DNA of 64,000 nucleotides from Phycisphaeraceae bacterium (GCA_019636755.1 JAHBWZ010000003.1:124001-188000), one strand, 5' to 3'; numbered from the stretch's first letter, positions 17,987 to 26,727 are shown. The notes: a model not told the origin generated them from the sequence alone. Made by a program: numbers and translations.

Positions 17987-17992
17987 TATCCT
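17987..17992 (+). promoter_or_regulatory. Putative -10 box TATCCT, 8 nt before the YhaO-like ATG
   Basis: TATCCT is separated by 8 nt from the ATG at 18001. A start site about 7 nt downstream would give a leaderless message, so the nuclease pair may have its own promoter as well as read-through from the ExbB cluster. Confidence 0.45.
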
Positions 17993-18000
17993 CGCTCCGC

Positions 18001-19302
18001 ATGACCGTCCGGGTTCTCGTCGCGGGAGACATCCACATCGGCCGGGTGTCGTCGCGCGTCCCGGGTTCGGCCGGCGCGTCGGTCGCGGAGCGCATGCGCG
18101 CGGTGGAAGGCTGGCACGCCGTCGTCGATGCGGCCCGCGCCCAGCGCGTCCGGGTCTGCGTCCTGACCGGCGACATCGCCGATGAGTCGAATCGCGCCTG
18201 GGAGGCGATCGGGCCGCTGCGGGACGGTATCCAGGCGCTCGCCGCCTCAGGCATCGACACCGTCGCGATCGCGGGCAACCACGACTTCGAGGCGCTGCCG
18301 CGTCTTGCCGGACTGCTGCACGATCAGCCGCGGTTCCACCTGCTCGGCGCAGGCGGAACCTGGACGCGATGGTCTCTGCGTGACGGAGACGGACGGGCGC
18401 TCGTCCACTTCGACGGCTGGTCGTTCCCCGGGCGCCATGTGTCCACGGATCCGGTGGAGACGTACACGCCGCCGCCGGGTGATGGTGTGCCGGTCTTCGG
18501 CGTCGTGCACGGTGACCTCGACGTGCCGGCGTCCATGTACGCGCCGCTCACCGGCGCGCGGCTGCGGTCCGCGCCGGTCGACGCCTGGCTCCTCGGGCAC
18601 GTGCATCGACCGCAGGTGATCGACCTCGCGCCGGCGCGCTGGGCCGTCTATCCGGGATCGCCGCAGGCGCTGGACTCCGGTGAACCGGGGACGCACGGCG
18701 CCTGGCTGGTCGAGGTGGACGCGGGGCGGATCGGACGGCCACGACAGGTGGCGCTCTCGACGATCCGGTACGAGGACCTGGACGCGGACCTGACCGGTGC
18801 GGCGGACGCGGACGAGGTGACGGCGCGCCTGTACGCCGCGATCAGGGACCTGGAGCAGCGTGCGATCGCGGATGGAGGTGATCGGCTCTCCGCGCTCACC
18901 GTGCGCCTCTGGCTCACGGGCCGCGCCGCGTGCACGGTCGCGGTCGACGCCCTGCGCGAGGACCTGGCACGCTACGAGGGATCGGGCGCGCTCGCCGTCC
19001 GGATCGATGATGTCGTCAGTCGTCTGCGCCCGTCACTGGACCTGGAGGAGACCGCGCGCGGCGGATCGCCGCTGGCGATCGCAGCGCGCCTGCTGCGTGA
19101 CCTGGAAGCCGGTCCGGCGCCGGCGGAGATCGAAGCGCTCCTGCAGGAACTTCGCCGTGAAGCAGGGCAGATCCGCGGCGGACGGGATCGCGTGGACGCC
19201 GACCCGACGGGTGCACCGGACGGCGATGCACTGACCGCGCTGCTGCGTGATCGGCTGCAGGTGATCCTGGAGGCGCTGCACGACCAGGAGCCGGCGGCAT
19301 GA
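18001..19302 (+). CDS. SbcD/YhaO/Mre11-like metallophosphoesterase nuclease
   Basis: All metal-binding motifs of the Mre11/SbcD calcineurin-like fold are present: DIHIG near residue 10, GDIAD near residue 59, GNHDFEALPR near residue 87, VVHGD near residue 165 and LGHVHRP near residue 198. Such nucleases process DNA ends with an SbcC/Rad50-type ATPase partner. The ATG at 18001 gives 433 residues; a GTG at 17929 would add an unneeded extension. Its stop overlaps the ATG of the ATPase gene (ATGA), so the two are a translationally coupled pair of the YhaO-YhaN type. Confidence 0.88.
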   Translation: MTVRVLVAGDIHIGRVSSRVPGSAGASVAERMRAVEGWHAVVDAARAQRVRVCVLTGDIADESNRAWEAIGPLRDGIQALAASGIDTVAIAGNHDFEALPRLAGLLHDQPRFHLLGAGGTWTRWSLRDGDGRALVHFDGWSFPGRHVSTDPVETYTPPPGDGVPVFGVVHGDLDVPASMYAPLTGARLRSAPVDAWLLGHVHRPQVIDLAPARWAVYPGSPQALDSGEPGTHGAWLVEVDAGRIGRPRQVALSTIRYEDLDADLTGAADADEVTARLYAAIRDLEQRAIADGGDRLSALTVRLWLTGRAACTVAVDALREDLARYEGSGALAVRIDDVVSRLRPSLDLEETARGGSPLAIAARLLRDLEAGPAPAEIEALLQELRREAGQIRGGRDRVDADPTGAPDGDALTALLRDRLQVILEALHDQEPAA

Positions 19303-22300
19303 GTGCGCGCACGCCCGGGTCCACGGTCCGGCTGGAGCGGCTGGAGATCCGGCGGATGCCGGGGATCGAGCATCCGGGATTCGTGCTGCCGGCGTTTCAT
19401 CCGAGTGTCACGCTCATCGTCGGGCCGAACGGCAGCGGCAAGACGACGAGCGGGCGCGCGATCGAGGCGGTGATCGGCGCGACGGAGCGTACCGCCCGCG
19501 GCGCGATCGCCGCGACGCTCCGCATCGACGATGTCGCGTGGCGGGTGGAGATCGAGGGACGGTCCGCATCCTGGACCGTGGACGGACGCGTGCAGCCGGC
19601 GCCCGACCTGGCGGCGCCGGAGTCCGCGGGTCTGCACCGGATCGCGCTGCCGGACCTGCTCGTCCCCATGGCGGATGGGCGCGATCCGCTGGCGGAGCGC
19701 GTGGCGCGGGCGATGGCCGGGGGCTTCGACCTGGCCGCGGTCGGTCGTGCGCTCCAGGTCGAGAAGCGACCCGAGGGCATGCAGCGGGCGCAGCGCGCCG
19801 TCGAGGCCGCGCTGCGTCGCCTCCGCGATGAACAGCAGCGGGCGGACCAGGTCGACCGCCAGGTCCGGGACCGTCTTCCCGTCATCGAACGGGAGATCGA
19901 GGCCGCACGGCGCGCCGGCCTGGACCTGCCGCGCCTTCGGCGCGTGCAGTCCGCGCGCGAGGACGCGGAGCACCTGGCGGCATTGGAAGCGGCACGATCA
20001 GCGCTCGGGATCACGGCGGACCAGGTGGAGAGGGTCCGGGACAGCGACCTGGAGACCGCGCGGGGCCTCGAGGCGCGGGTGGACGCGGCCGACGTCGAGT
20101 GCCGCCATCTGGCCGACGAGGTGGCGCGGCTTGCGCAGCAGGCGATCGGCGATGGTGGACGGAACGGCGCGAGCGCGCCGGATCCCGCGCTTCCGGCGCG
20201 GCTGATCGAATACGCCTCCCGCTGGCGCGACCTGGATGACGCGTGTGCCGGCCTGGAGCGCGAGATCCACCAGGCCCGCGGCCGCGCGGAGGAGGTGCTT
20301 CGTCGATGTCCGACGGCCGGCGGGTCGCCGGCGCTCGCGGGCGTGCAGATCGATGAGCGCGTGCACGACCTGGCCCGGCGCGCGATCGAGATCCAGGCGG
20401 AACTCTCGTCCGCGGAACGACTGGCGGCCGGGCTCGCACCGGGCGCCGACCTGGAGCGCGCGGCGGCGCGCGCCGAGGCGCTTCGGCTGGGCATGCACGA
20501 CCTGGCCGCGTGGCTCGCCGCGGCGCCGCTCGAGTCGGGAACCGCGCCCGCGGCCACGGGGGATGCCGCGGACGGTCGCCGCCGACTTCGCGTCGTGCTG
20601 AGCGGCGCGGTCATGAGCACGCTCCTGCTCGCGATCGCGCTCGGCGTGACCGGTGGTGGGTCCTGGTGGCTCGCGTGTCTCCTGCCGTGCGCGTGGGCGG
20701 GGGTGACGTGGTGGCTGCTGCGGCGTCGAAGCGTGTCCCTGCCGTCCGGCACCCGCGCCGACTCCGGCGAGGTGCTTCGCGCGGCGGCGGAACAGCGCTA
20801 CCGGGGACGTGATCTGCCCGCGCCGGAGACCTGGCAGCGCGTCGCGGTGACGGCGCTCCTCGAGCGGCTGCTCACCGAGTCGCAGGCGGTCGCGGCGGCG
20901 CGGGCGGACCTGGCGCACCGACGCGACGCGGATGCGCGGCGTGAGCGCGCGACCGCACAGGCGGCGGCGCTGGACGACGAGCGCCGCGCCCTGGAGCCGA
21001 TGCTCGGCGTCCGGCTTCCGGACGGGCTGCTCGGCCCCGCCTGGCTGCCGGCGGTGGCCGACGCGATCCGCCGATGGCACGCGGCAACGGAGGAGGTGGC
21101 CGGAAAGACGCGCGCCCTGGAGGACGCCCGCGCGGCGCGGCGCCGGGTGATCGAGGCTGTGCACGGCCTGCTCGAAGCGGCCGGTGCGGGCGCCGTCGAA
21201 AACGTCTCCGCGCTTGAACAGGTGACCGAGTCGCTCCGCACCCGCCTCAGCGCCGCGGCACAGCATCGGCAGCAGCAGGAAACGCTGCGCGGGGCCGAGC
21301 GCCGGCTGGCGGAGGCGCGGTCGGCGCGGGATCGGTTCTGGCATGAACGGGGCGTCGAGCCCGGTCGGTTCGAATCGCTGGAGCACCTGATCGAGGGCGC
21401 CCGGCGCTGGCGGGGGCTGTCGGAGGAGATCCGGGATCTCGAGGTGCGCCGCGCCGCGCTCGCGCAGGAACTGGAAGCAACCGGCGGCGCCGCGCTGCTC
21501 GAGCTGGACGCGGCGGCGCTTGCCCGTTGCATCGACGAGGCCGGTGCGCGCCAGCAGGTCTACGAGTCACTGGTCGAGGAACGCGAGCGGATCCGCGCCG
21601 CGATGGACGAGGCCGGGCGCGGTCATGCGATCGCCGACGCCCACCGTGACGTGGACGTGGCGATGCGCGAACTGGAGACCCTGCGCGCGGAGGCGGTCCG
21701 CCGGGCCGCGGCGCGCGTGGCGCTGCGGTGGATCGAGCGACTCTCGCGCGAGGCGACGCTGCCGGGCGTGGCCCGCCGCGCGGAGGCGCTCTTCACGCGG
21801 TTCACCGCCGGTCGGTATCGGCTCGCGCTGACACGGTCGGAGTCGACTCGATCGGATCCGGCTGGTGGCGGGGGTGCCGCGTTCTGTGCCTTCGACAGCG
21901 CCGACGGCACCGGGAAGCCGCTGGACGTGCTTTCCAGCGGTGAGCGCGTGCAACTGCTGCTCGCCGTCCGCCTGGCGTTCCTGGATCACGAAGAGCGGGA
22001 TCGCCGGCTGCCGCTGGTGCTCGATGAGGTGCTGGCGACCAGCGACGACGAGCGCGCCGCCGCGATCATGGCCGCCGTGCAGGAGATCGTGCGCGGCGGG
22101 CGGCAGGTCATCATCCTCACCGCGCAGCAGGACGAGCGCGCGAAGTGGCGGGCGGGCCTGGAGTCGGCCGGGATCGGATGCAGCGAGGTCGACCTGGGCG
22201 AGATCCGCGGCGGCGAGGCCGGGCGCATGCGCCCGCTGCCCGCGGTGCCGGTGGAGCGACCGCGGGTTCCCGCGCCGGACGCCGGCGAGGATCACGCGCG

Positions 22301-22901
22301 GTACGGGCGACGCCTGGGCATCGGCATGCTCGATCCATGGGCGCGCGGCGGCGCCGCGTCTCAGCATCTCTGGTACGCGATCGATGATCCGATCGTCCTG
22401 CACCGGGTCCTCGAATCGGGCATCACGCAGATCGGCCCGTTCCTCGCGTATGCCGAGGTCGCCGGTGCGCCGCCGGCCGGGTCGGACGCGCAGACGGTCC
22501 GGCGCGTGACCGCCGCGAAGGACGGCATCGAGGCGGCGTGCACGGCGTGGCGACATGGCCGCGCCCGTCCGATCACGATGGCGGACCTGCTGGAGAGCGG
22601 GGCGATCTCCAGGGTGTTCGAAGAGCGGGTCAGCGATGTCCTTCGCGACCTGCACGACGACCCGGCGCGGCTGATCGAGGCGATGGAGGCGCGCTCGGAT
22701 GAGAGGCTCAAGGGCTTTCGCACAGAGAGCGCGGAGCAACTCCGCCGGTATCTGGCGGACAACGGATGGCTTCCCGACCGTTCGCCGCTCAGCCTTGAAG
22801 AAGTCCGGCTGCGCACGCGGGCGGGCGTGCACGACGCCATCGAGGCAGGCACTCTGGATGATGCATGGGTGGATCGGGTGGTGGCGTCGCTGCCGGCGTG
22901 A
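19299..22901 (+). CDS. SbcC/YhaN/Rad50-like ATPase with central membrane segments
   Basis: This 1200-residue protein has a Rad50-like split ATPase. Walker A is GPNGSGKTT at residues 42-50. The signature LSSGERVQLLLAVRLAFL lies near 880 and Walker B LPLVLDEVLATSDD near 905. Between them are long Arg/Ala/Glu coiled-coil arms. The arms contain two hydrophobic stretches (about residues 430-475, VVLSGAVMSTLLLAIALGV and WWLACLLPCAWAGVTWWLL), so the protein is probably anchored in the membrane. After the ATPase comes an additional domain of about 270 residues ending DDAWVDRVVASLPA that I do not recognise. It is coupled to the YhaO-like nuclease by a 4-bp overlap. Confidence 0.87.
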   Translation: MSARTPGSTVRLERLEIRRMPGIEHPGFVLPAFHPSVTLIVGPNGSGKTTSGRAIEAVIGATERTARGAIAATLRIDDVAWRVEIEGRSASWTVDGRVQPAPDLAAPESAGLHRIALPDLLVPMADGRDPLAERVARAMAGGFDLAAVGRALQVEKRPEGMQRAQRAVEAALRRLRDEQQRADQVDRQVRDRLPVIEREIEAARRAGLDLPRLRRVQSAREDAEHLAALEAARSALGITADQVERVRDSDLETARGLEARVDAADVECRHLADEVARLAQQAIGDGGRNGASAPDPALPARLIEYASRWRDLDDACAGLEREIHQARGRAEEVLRRCPTAGGSPALAGVQIDERVHDLARRAIEIQAELSSAERLAAGLAPGADLERAAARAEALRLGMHDLAAWLAAAPLESGTAPAATGDAADGRRRLRVVLSGAVMSTLLLAIALGVTGGGSWWLACLLPCAWAGVTWWLLRRRSVSLPSGTRADSGEVLRAAAEQRYRGRDLPAPETWQRVAVTALLERLLTESQAVAAARADLAHRRDADARRERATAQAAALDDERRALEPMLGVRLPDGLLGPAWLPAVADAIRRWHAATEEVAGKTRALEDARAARRRVIEAVHGLLEAAGAGAVENVSALEQVTESLRTRLSAAAQHRQQQETLRGAERRLAEARSARDRFWHERGVEPGRFESLEHLIEGARRWRGLSEEIRDLEVRRAALAQELEATGGAALLELDAAALARCIDEAGARQQVYESLVEERERIRAAMDEAGRGHAIADAHRDVDVAMRELETLRAEAVRRAAARVALRWIERLSREATLPGVARRAEALFTRFTAGRYRLALTRSESTRSDPAGGGGAAFCAFDSADGTGKPLDVLSSGERVQLLLAVRLAFLDHEERDRRLPLVLDEVLATSDDERAAAIMAAVQEIVRGGRQVIILTAQQDERAKWRAGLESAGIGCSEVDLGEIRGGEAGRMRPLPAVPVERPRVPAPDAGEDHARYGRRLGIGMLDPWARGGAASQHLWYAIDDPIVLHRVLESGITQIGPFLAYAEVAGAPPAGSDAQTVRRVTAAKDGIEAACTAWRHGRARPITMADLLESGAISRVFEERVSDVLRDLHDDPARLIEAMEARSDERLKGFRTESAEQLRRYLADNGWLPDRSPLSLEEVRLRTRAGVHDAIEAGTLDDAWVDRVVASLPA

Positions 22902-23075
22902 TGCGTGGCTCGCGCGCGTCCGCGGGGACATGGTGGCACGCGCGATCATGCGGCGCGTCCCCCGCGACTCCATGCCGCCGCTGTGCATGGTGCGTGCCTT
23001 GTATGTTCCCAACCTGCTCCTCCACTCGATCAGGGAAACAGTGCTCCCGTTCACGGGACCATCGGCACGGATCCG

Positions 23076-23104
23076 TTGCATTGCTTGGAACCCCGTGGTA
23101 GAGT
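23076..23104 (+). promoter_or_regulatory. Sigma70-like promoter, TTGCAT-17-TAGAGT
   Basis: TTGCAT (23076-23081) and TAGAGT (23099-23104) are separated by exactly 17 nt, and the ATG with GGAGG follows at 23129. This is the best full -35/-10 match seen in the window and should drive the HAF/dockerin gene. Confidence 0.6.
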
Positions 23105-23128
23105 GATCGGTTATCCCGGAGGTCCCGC

Positions 23129-24982
23129 ATGCGATCGACAGCCTGCTCCAGTGAATTCGTGATGGCCCACGGCCCACGGCCCACGGCCCACGGCCCATCC
23201 TGCGCGCTGAGCAAGCGGGCACGGGGGCTCCGCCGGCCGGCGGGGCGCCTGTGCGTGGTGTGCTGCATGGCCGCGCTGCACAGTGATCCTCGGACCGGTT
23301 CAGCCGCTCCGCCCTACGACCTGATCGACGCGGGACCGATCGGCTTCATCGTGACACCGGGCGACCCCGTCACCGGGCTCATGTCGCTGGACCTCGGCAC
23401 CGGGACATTCGGGATCAACGGCGAGGGGATCGTCGCGTTCGCGGTCAGAGTGAACGGCGTTCCGAGGGCAGCCGTCTGGCTGCCGTTCGGCGGCTTCGGG
23501 CTTGGACCGGGGATCCACGATCTTTCGGCCTTGTCAGGGTCCGATGCACCGTCGATCGCGCGCGACGTCACGGCGCATGGAACCGTGGTGGGACAGAGCG
23601 GCGGCATCACGGCCGGCACGGGACGCGCGACGGTGTGGCACCTGCCACAGTTCAACGGGAGCGCCGATCCGCCGCAGCCGCTGGCATACACGCTGTTCCA
23701 GCCCGGCGTCGCGGACCCGCAGTCGCAGTGGACGCGCGCGATCGCGGCGTCGGAGTCTTCTGCGGGACTGCTGGTGGCACTCGAAGAATCACGCGAGTCC
23801 CAGTGCGTCACCGAGTGCAGGCAGGGGCACTTCTGCGAAGACCGGACCGCGGAGTGCCGCCGGTTCGTGACCGCGGTCGCCGCGTACTTCGACGCCGCCT
23901 CGCAGATGTGGACCGGCGCGGTGCTGCCCAATCGACTGCCGGGCGTCGACGAGTGCGTTCCCGGCGTCCTCCCGGGCGATGTATTCCTGAACGCCCTGGG
24001 GCAGGGCATGATCGCCGGCACGCTCGCGCAGGTGGTGCAGCAGGACGATCCCGCTTGCCCGGTGCAGAGTGCGTTCTGCACCAGTTGCGGGCAGGACACG
24101 CATGCGGGTCACTGGATGGTGCCGCCATCCGCGGCGCCGGAGGATCTGACCCGGCTGGCCTCCATCCCGCCACCGCCCTGCCCGCCTTCGCCCCCGCCGC
24201 AGGGAGCGGCCGCGCGCGGCATCAGCGCAGGCCTGGACACGGTGGGATACGCGTGGGCGGCATCGGGCGCGCAGTGCCTGGAGCAGGCGGCGCTCTGGCC
24301 GGCGGGCACCGGCACGCGGGTCGACCTGCACGCGGTGGTGCCGACGGAACCCGGACTGAATCGCACTCGCGCAGAGGCCGTGTCCGGCGGCGTGCCACGC
24401 GAGATTGTGGGTTTCGCGCCAGGGACCAACATCCCCATCCTCTGGACCGAAGCCCCGCTCCAGAATCCGCCGTGGACTGCGCAAGTGCTGGATGCTGCGG
24501 ACCTGGGGCAGTTCCCGGGTGGACACTGTGGTGACGATGTGCAGGTACGCCATCTGCTGGATGTCAATGACAAGGGCTGGATCGTCGCCTGGGGGTTCGC
24601 CGAACACGATGAGGGCCCGATTGAGCCGCATGCCTTCATCCTGATCCCCCGCACCTGCCACGGCGACATCAATCGCGACGGCACGGTCGACTTCCAGGAC
24701 ATGCTCCTGGTCCTCGCGCTCTGGGATGCCGTGTGTGCGCCGCACCCCGGCGGTGGCGCGACCTGCGGAACCTGCCTGCCGGACCTGGACGGCAACGGCA
24801 CGATCGGCATGGGCGACCTGCTCGAAGTGCTGGCGAACTGGCGCGAAGCGGGATGCGCCAGTCTGATTCTCGGCCCGCCGCAGTCGGTGTCCGACTGCAT
24901 CGCCCGGGTGGGGCTGGACCCGATCGCCCTGTCCGCCTGCATCGAGAGTATCTTCCACTTCCAGGGAGGCGGTGCACCATGA
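23129..24982 (+). CDS. Secreted HAF-type protein with C-terminal dockerin repeats
   Basis: The start at 23129 has GGAGG about 7 nt upstream. The N-terminus is basic and contains the translation of a 7-bp tandem tract (MAHGPRPTAHGPS), then a short hydrophobic stretch (LCVVCCMAAL). The body has HAF-like repeats such as GINGEGIVAFAVRVNG followed by AAVWLP. Near residue 515 are two calcium-binding dockerin type I repeats (GDINRDGTVDFQDMLLVLAL and PDLDGNGTIGMGDLLEVLAN). A further tail of about 40 residues follows. It is exported and probably displayed through the dockerin tail. The stop overlaps the next gene's ATG. Function is otherwise unknown. Confidence 0.85.
   Translation: MRSTACSSEFVMAHGPRPTAHGPSCALSKRARGLRRPAGRLCVVCCMAALHSDPRTGSAAPPYDLIDAGPIGFIVTPGDPVTGLMSLDLGTGTFGINGEGIVAFAVRVNGVPRAAVWLPFGGFGLGPGIHDLSALSGSDAPSIARDVTAHGTVVGQSGGITAGTGRATVWHLPQFNGSADPPQPLAYTLFQPGVADPQSQWTRAIAASESSAGLLVALEESRESQCVTECRQGHFCEDRTAECRRFVTAVAAYFDAASQMWTGAVLPNRLPGVDECVPGVLPGDVFLNALGQGMIAGTLAQVVQQDDPACPVQSAFCTSCGQDTHAGHWMVPPSAAPEDLTRLASIPPPPCPPSPPPQGAAARGISAGLDTVGYAWAASGAQCLEQAALWPAGTGTRVDLHAVVPTEPGLNRTRAEAVSGGVPREIVGFAPGTNIPILWTEAPLQNPPWTAQVLDAADLGQFPGGHCGDDVQVRHLLDVNDKGWIVAWGFAEHDEGPIEPHAFILIPRTCHGDINRDGTVDFQDMLLVLALWDAVCAPHPGGGATCGTCLPDLDGNGTIGMGDLLEVLANWREAGCASLILGPPQSVSDCIARVGLDPIALSACIESIFHFQGGGAP
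23164..23198. repeat. 7-bp tandem repeat, 5 copies of GGCCCAC inside the CDS
   Basis: Five head-to-tail copies of GGCCCAC (the last ends in T) lie 35-69 nt after the start codon of the HAF/dockerin gene. Because 7 is not a multiple of 3, loss or gain of a copy would shift the frame before the export signal. Confidence 0.9.
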
Positions 24983-25587
24983 CCAGAACCACCCTCGTCC
25001 GCTCGATCCTGTCGGTCACGATCGCACTCGTTCCTGTCGGCACGGCCACAGGCGCCGAAGTCACGTACTTCACTGACCGCGCCCTGTGGGAGTCCGCGGT
25101 CGGCGGTGCGTTCGAGACGATCACCTTCACCGAGCATCCGCCGGGCGTTCTTGCCGTGGATGCGTACCTTGCCAGTCACGGGATCGAGTTCAGCCCGGGG
25201 TACTCGATCGTTGACTCACTGACGTTCGTGAACGACGGGTTCGGCGCGATGCCCAACTTCACCGGGACGCCGCTGCTCCTCTCGTTCACCACGCCGCAGC
25301 GCTGGCTGGCGGTGGATCATGCGGGGCACCTGGAGGTCTCGCTCTACAGCGGCGGTGTGCTCATCGCGCCTCCGAAGCACTTCATCCAGAACGGCGTCGG
25401 CCTCTTCTCCGCCCTCGTGTCCGACACACCGTTCGACCACGTCGTGCTGCGGGACCCTGTCGCCGGTGTCCTTCCCGTCGACGACCTGCACTTCGGCGGC
25501 GCGGCGGTCCCGGCACCGGCGGCGCTCGCCCTGCTGACGCTGGCGCCGCTCGTCGGCGGACGCCGACGGCGGCGGCGCGACGGGTAA
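24979..25587 (+). CDS. Secreted protein with PEP-CTERM-like (VPAP) sorting tail
   Basis: The ATG overlaps the stop of the HAF/dockerin gene (ATGA). The 202-residue product has a signal peptide (LVRSILSVTIALVPVGTATGA) and a beta-rich body with no recognised catalytic site (TDRALWESAVG near the N-terminus). It ends in a PEP-CTERM-like tripartite tail: VPAP, the hydrophobic AALALLTLAPLVGG, and RRRRRR. Such tails are cut and sorted by an exosortase in PEP-CTERM systems. No exosortase gene is in the window. Coupling to the dockerin protein suggests that the two surface proteins are made together. Confidence 0.82.
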   Translation: MTRTTLVRSILSVTIALVPVGTATGAEVTYFTDRALWESAVGGAFETITFTEHPPGVLAVDAYLASHGIEFSPGYSIVDSLTFVNDGFGAMPNFTGTPLLLSFTTPQRWLAVDHAGHLEVSLYSGGVLIAPPKHFIQNGVGLFSALVSDTPFDHVVLRDPVAGVLPVDDLHFGGAAVPAPAALALLTLAPLVGGRRRRRRDG

Positions 25588-25699
25588 CGGTCGGGCTCTC
25601 GCACGCGCGCGCGCGCACGCACGCATGGATGAGTCAGCGATCCTGACGATGCGTTCGGGCATGGCGCCGTGCACGCCATCGCATTCGGGAAGCGCATGC

Positions 25700-25938
25700 G
25701 CAGGGGGGCTGAAGCGCCCCCTGCAACCCCCCCTCGCGGATGGATGATCGCAGGGAGCGCCTGGGCGCGCCACGCATCGGCCGCGGACGCGCCAGGCCGG
25801 ACGCGCCGTCGTCGCCAGAGGACCTCAGCGCGCGACCCTGGACCCGATGCGCGCAGACTGCACCACTCGCGCGCCGGCTGACCCCCGCCACCGGCATGCG
25901 CGCAAGAGGGTTGCAGGGGGGGCCTCAGCCCCCCCTGC
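25700..25938 (-). repeat. Hairpin-bounded interspersed element, copy R1
   Basis: The 239-bp core is bounded by two inverted GCAGGGGG-type hairpins (25700-25724 and 25913-25938), flanked outside by GCGCTCGCG or its near reverse complement. The interior carries a conserved sequence including GATGCGCGCAGACTGCA. It is non-coding in every frame. I take the orientation of copies R3 and R4 as plus. Confidence 0.88.
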
Positions 25939-26118
25939 GCTCGCGTACCCGAACGGAGAATCTCGTGGTCACGGAGACCCGAGGTCAACCTCGGTCCTTG
26001 AATGACATCGAGCGAGCGATCGATCGAGCGCGCGCGCCCGAGCACGGATGAGTCCGCGATCTTGACGATGCGCTCGGGCATGGCTCCGTGCACGCGATCG
26101 CTTTCGGGACGCGCAAGC

Positions 26119-26357
26119 GCAGGGGGGCTGAAGCGCCCCCCTGCAACCCCCCTGGCGGATGGACGATCGCAGGGAGCGCCTGGGCGCGCCACGCATCGGC
26201 CGCGGACGCGCCCGGCCGGACGCGCCGTCGTCGCCAGACGTCCTCAGCGCGCGACCCTGGACCCGATGCGCGCAGACTGCACCACTCGCGCGCCGGCTGA
26301 CCACCGCCACCATCCTGCGCGCAAGGGGGTTGCAGGGGGGGCCTCAGCCCCCCCTGC
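26119..26357 (-). repeat. Hairpin-bounded interspersed element, copy R2
   Basis: This second 239-bp core is nearly identical to R1, in direct orientation and offset by 419 bp. Its hairpins are at 26119-26144 and 26332-26357. The similarity continues into both flanks, so the duplicated unit is larger than the core. Confidence 0.88.
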
Positions 26358-26680
26358 GCTCGCGCCCCCGGACGGAAGACGGAGTGATCCAGGAGACGCA
26401 GCGCCAACCGTGCTCAACGACAAGGGCGGCCGTGGGGCTTCGGCCCGGTCCCCGGCAGTACACGATCATCCCTTCGGGATGGAGTGGAGGTGCGATCGTT
26501 TCCGAGTTCCATGCATCAGTCCGAGCGCACCGACCGCACCGACATCTCGGCCTTCCATCCACCACATCGACGCCCGGATCGGCGTCGGCGCCGGCCGGTG
26601 ACCGCGCCCCACCCGGCCTGCTCAAGGCAGAGGACGTGATGCCAGGACGCTCGATCCGCATCTCTCGCAGGCTTCTGAAA

Positions 26681-26714
26681 TACTCCGCCGGGCTCCGAGT
26701 GGCCCGGCGGAGTA
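26681..26714 (-). terminator. Strong hairpin terminator of the AI-2E family gene
   Basis: A perfect 13-bp inverted repeat TACTCCGCCGGGC/GCCCGGCGGAGTA with an 8-nt loop starts 14 nt after the stop of the minus-strand permease gene. On the minus strand it is followed by TTTCAG, a weak U-tract. It probably ends transcription of that gene. Confidence 0.7.
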
Positions 26715-26727
26715 CTTCAACAGCCTG

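Larger units (their letters stand above)
25588..26680. other. Intergenic region with two copies of a hairpin-bounded repeat
   Basis: About 1.1 kb without a supportable gene. It begins with an alternating GC/AC simple sequence (25603-25625), then holds repeat copies R1 and R2 in direct orientation with a 419-bp period. The last 280 bp (26400-26680) contain nothing I recognise. Confidence 0.65.

Noticed and set aside
15241-18117. A 958-codon minus-strand frame antisense to the exbD and giant repeat genes
   Set aside because: It has no recognisable domain and lies antisense to genes with coupled starts and stops. It is a GC-driven shadow.
13441-22901. A canonical Zorya defence system
   Set aside because: There is an ExbB-like motor, but the partners are two ExbD proteins without ZorB-type OmpA domain, and no ZorC, ZorD helicase or ZorE HNH gene is present.
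25700-26357. Rho-independent terminators as the whole explanation of the repeat hairpins
   Set aside because: The hairpins lack U-tracts, occur as inverted pairs and flank a conserved interior in all four copies, which terminators alone do not explain.
26344-26661. A 105-codon minus-strand gene between R2 and the AI-2E gene
   Set aside because: It starts without a good ribosome site, has no family resemblance and ends inside R2.
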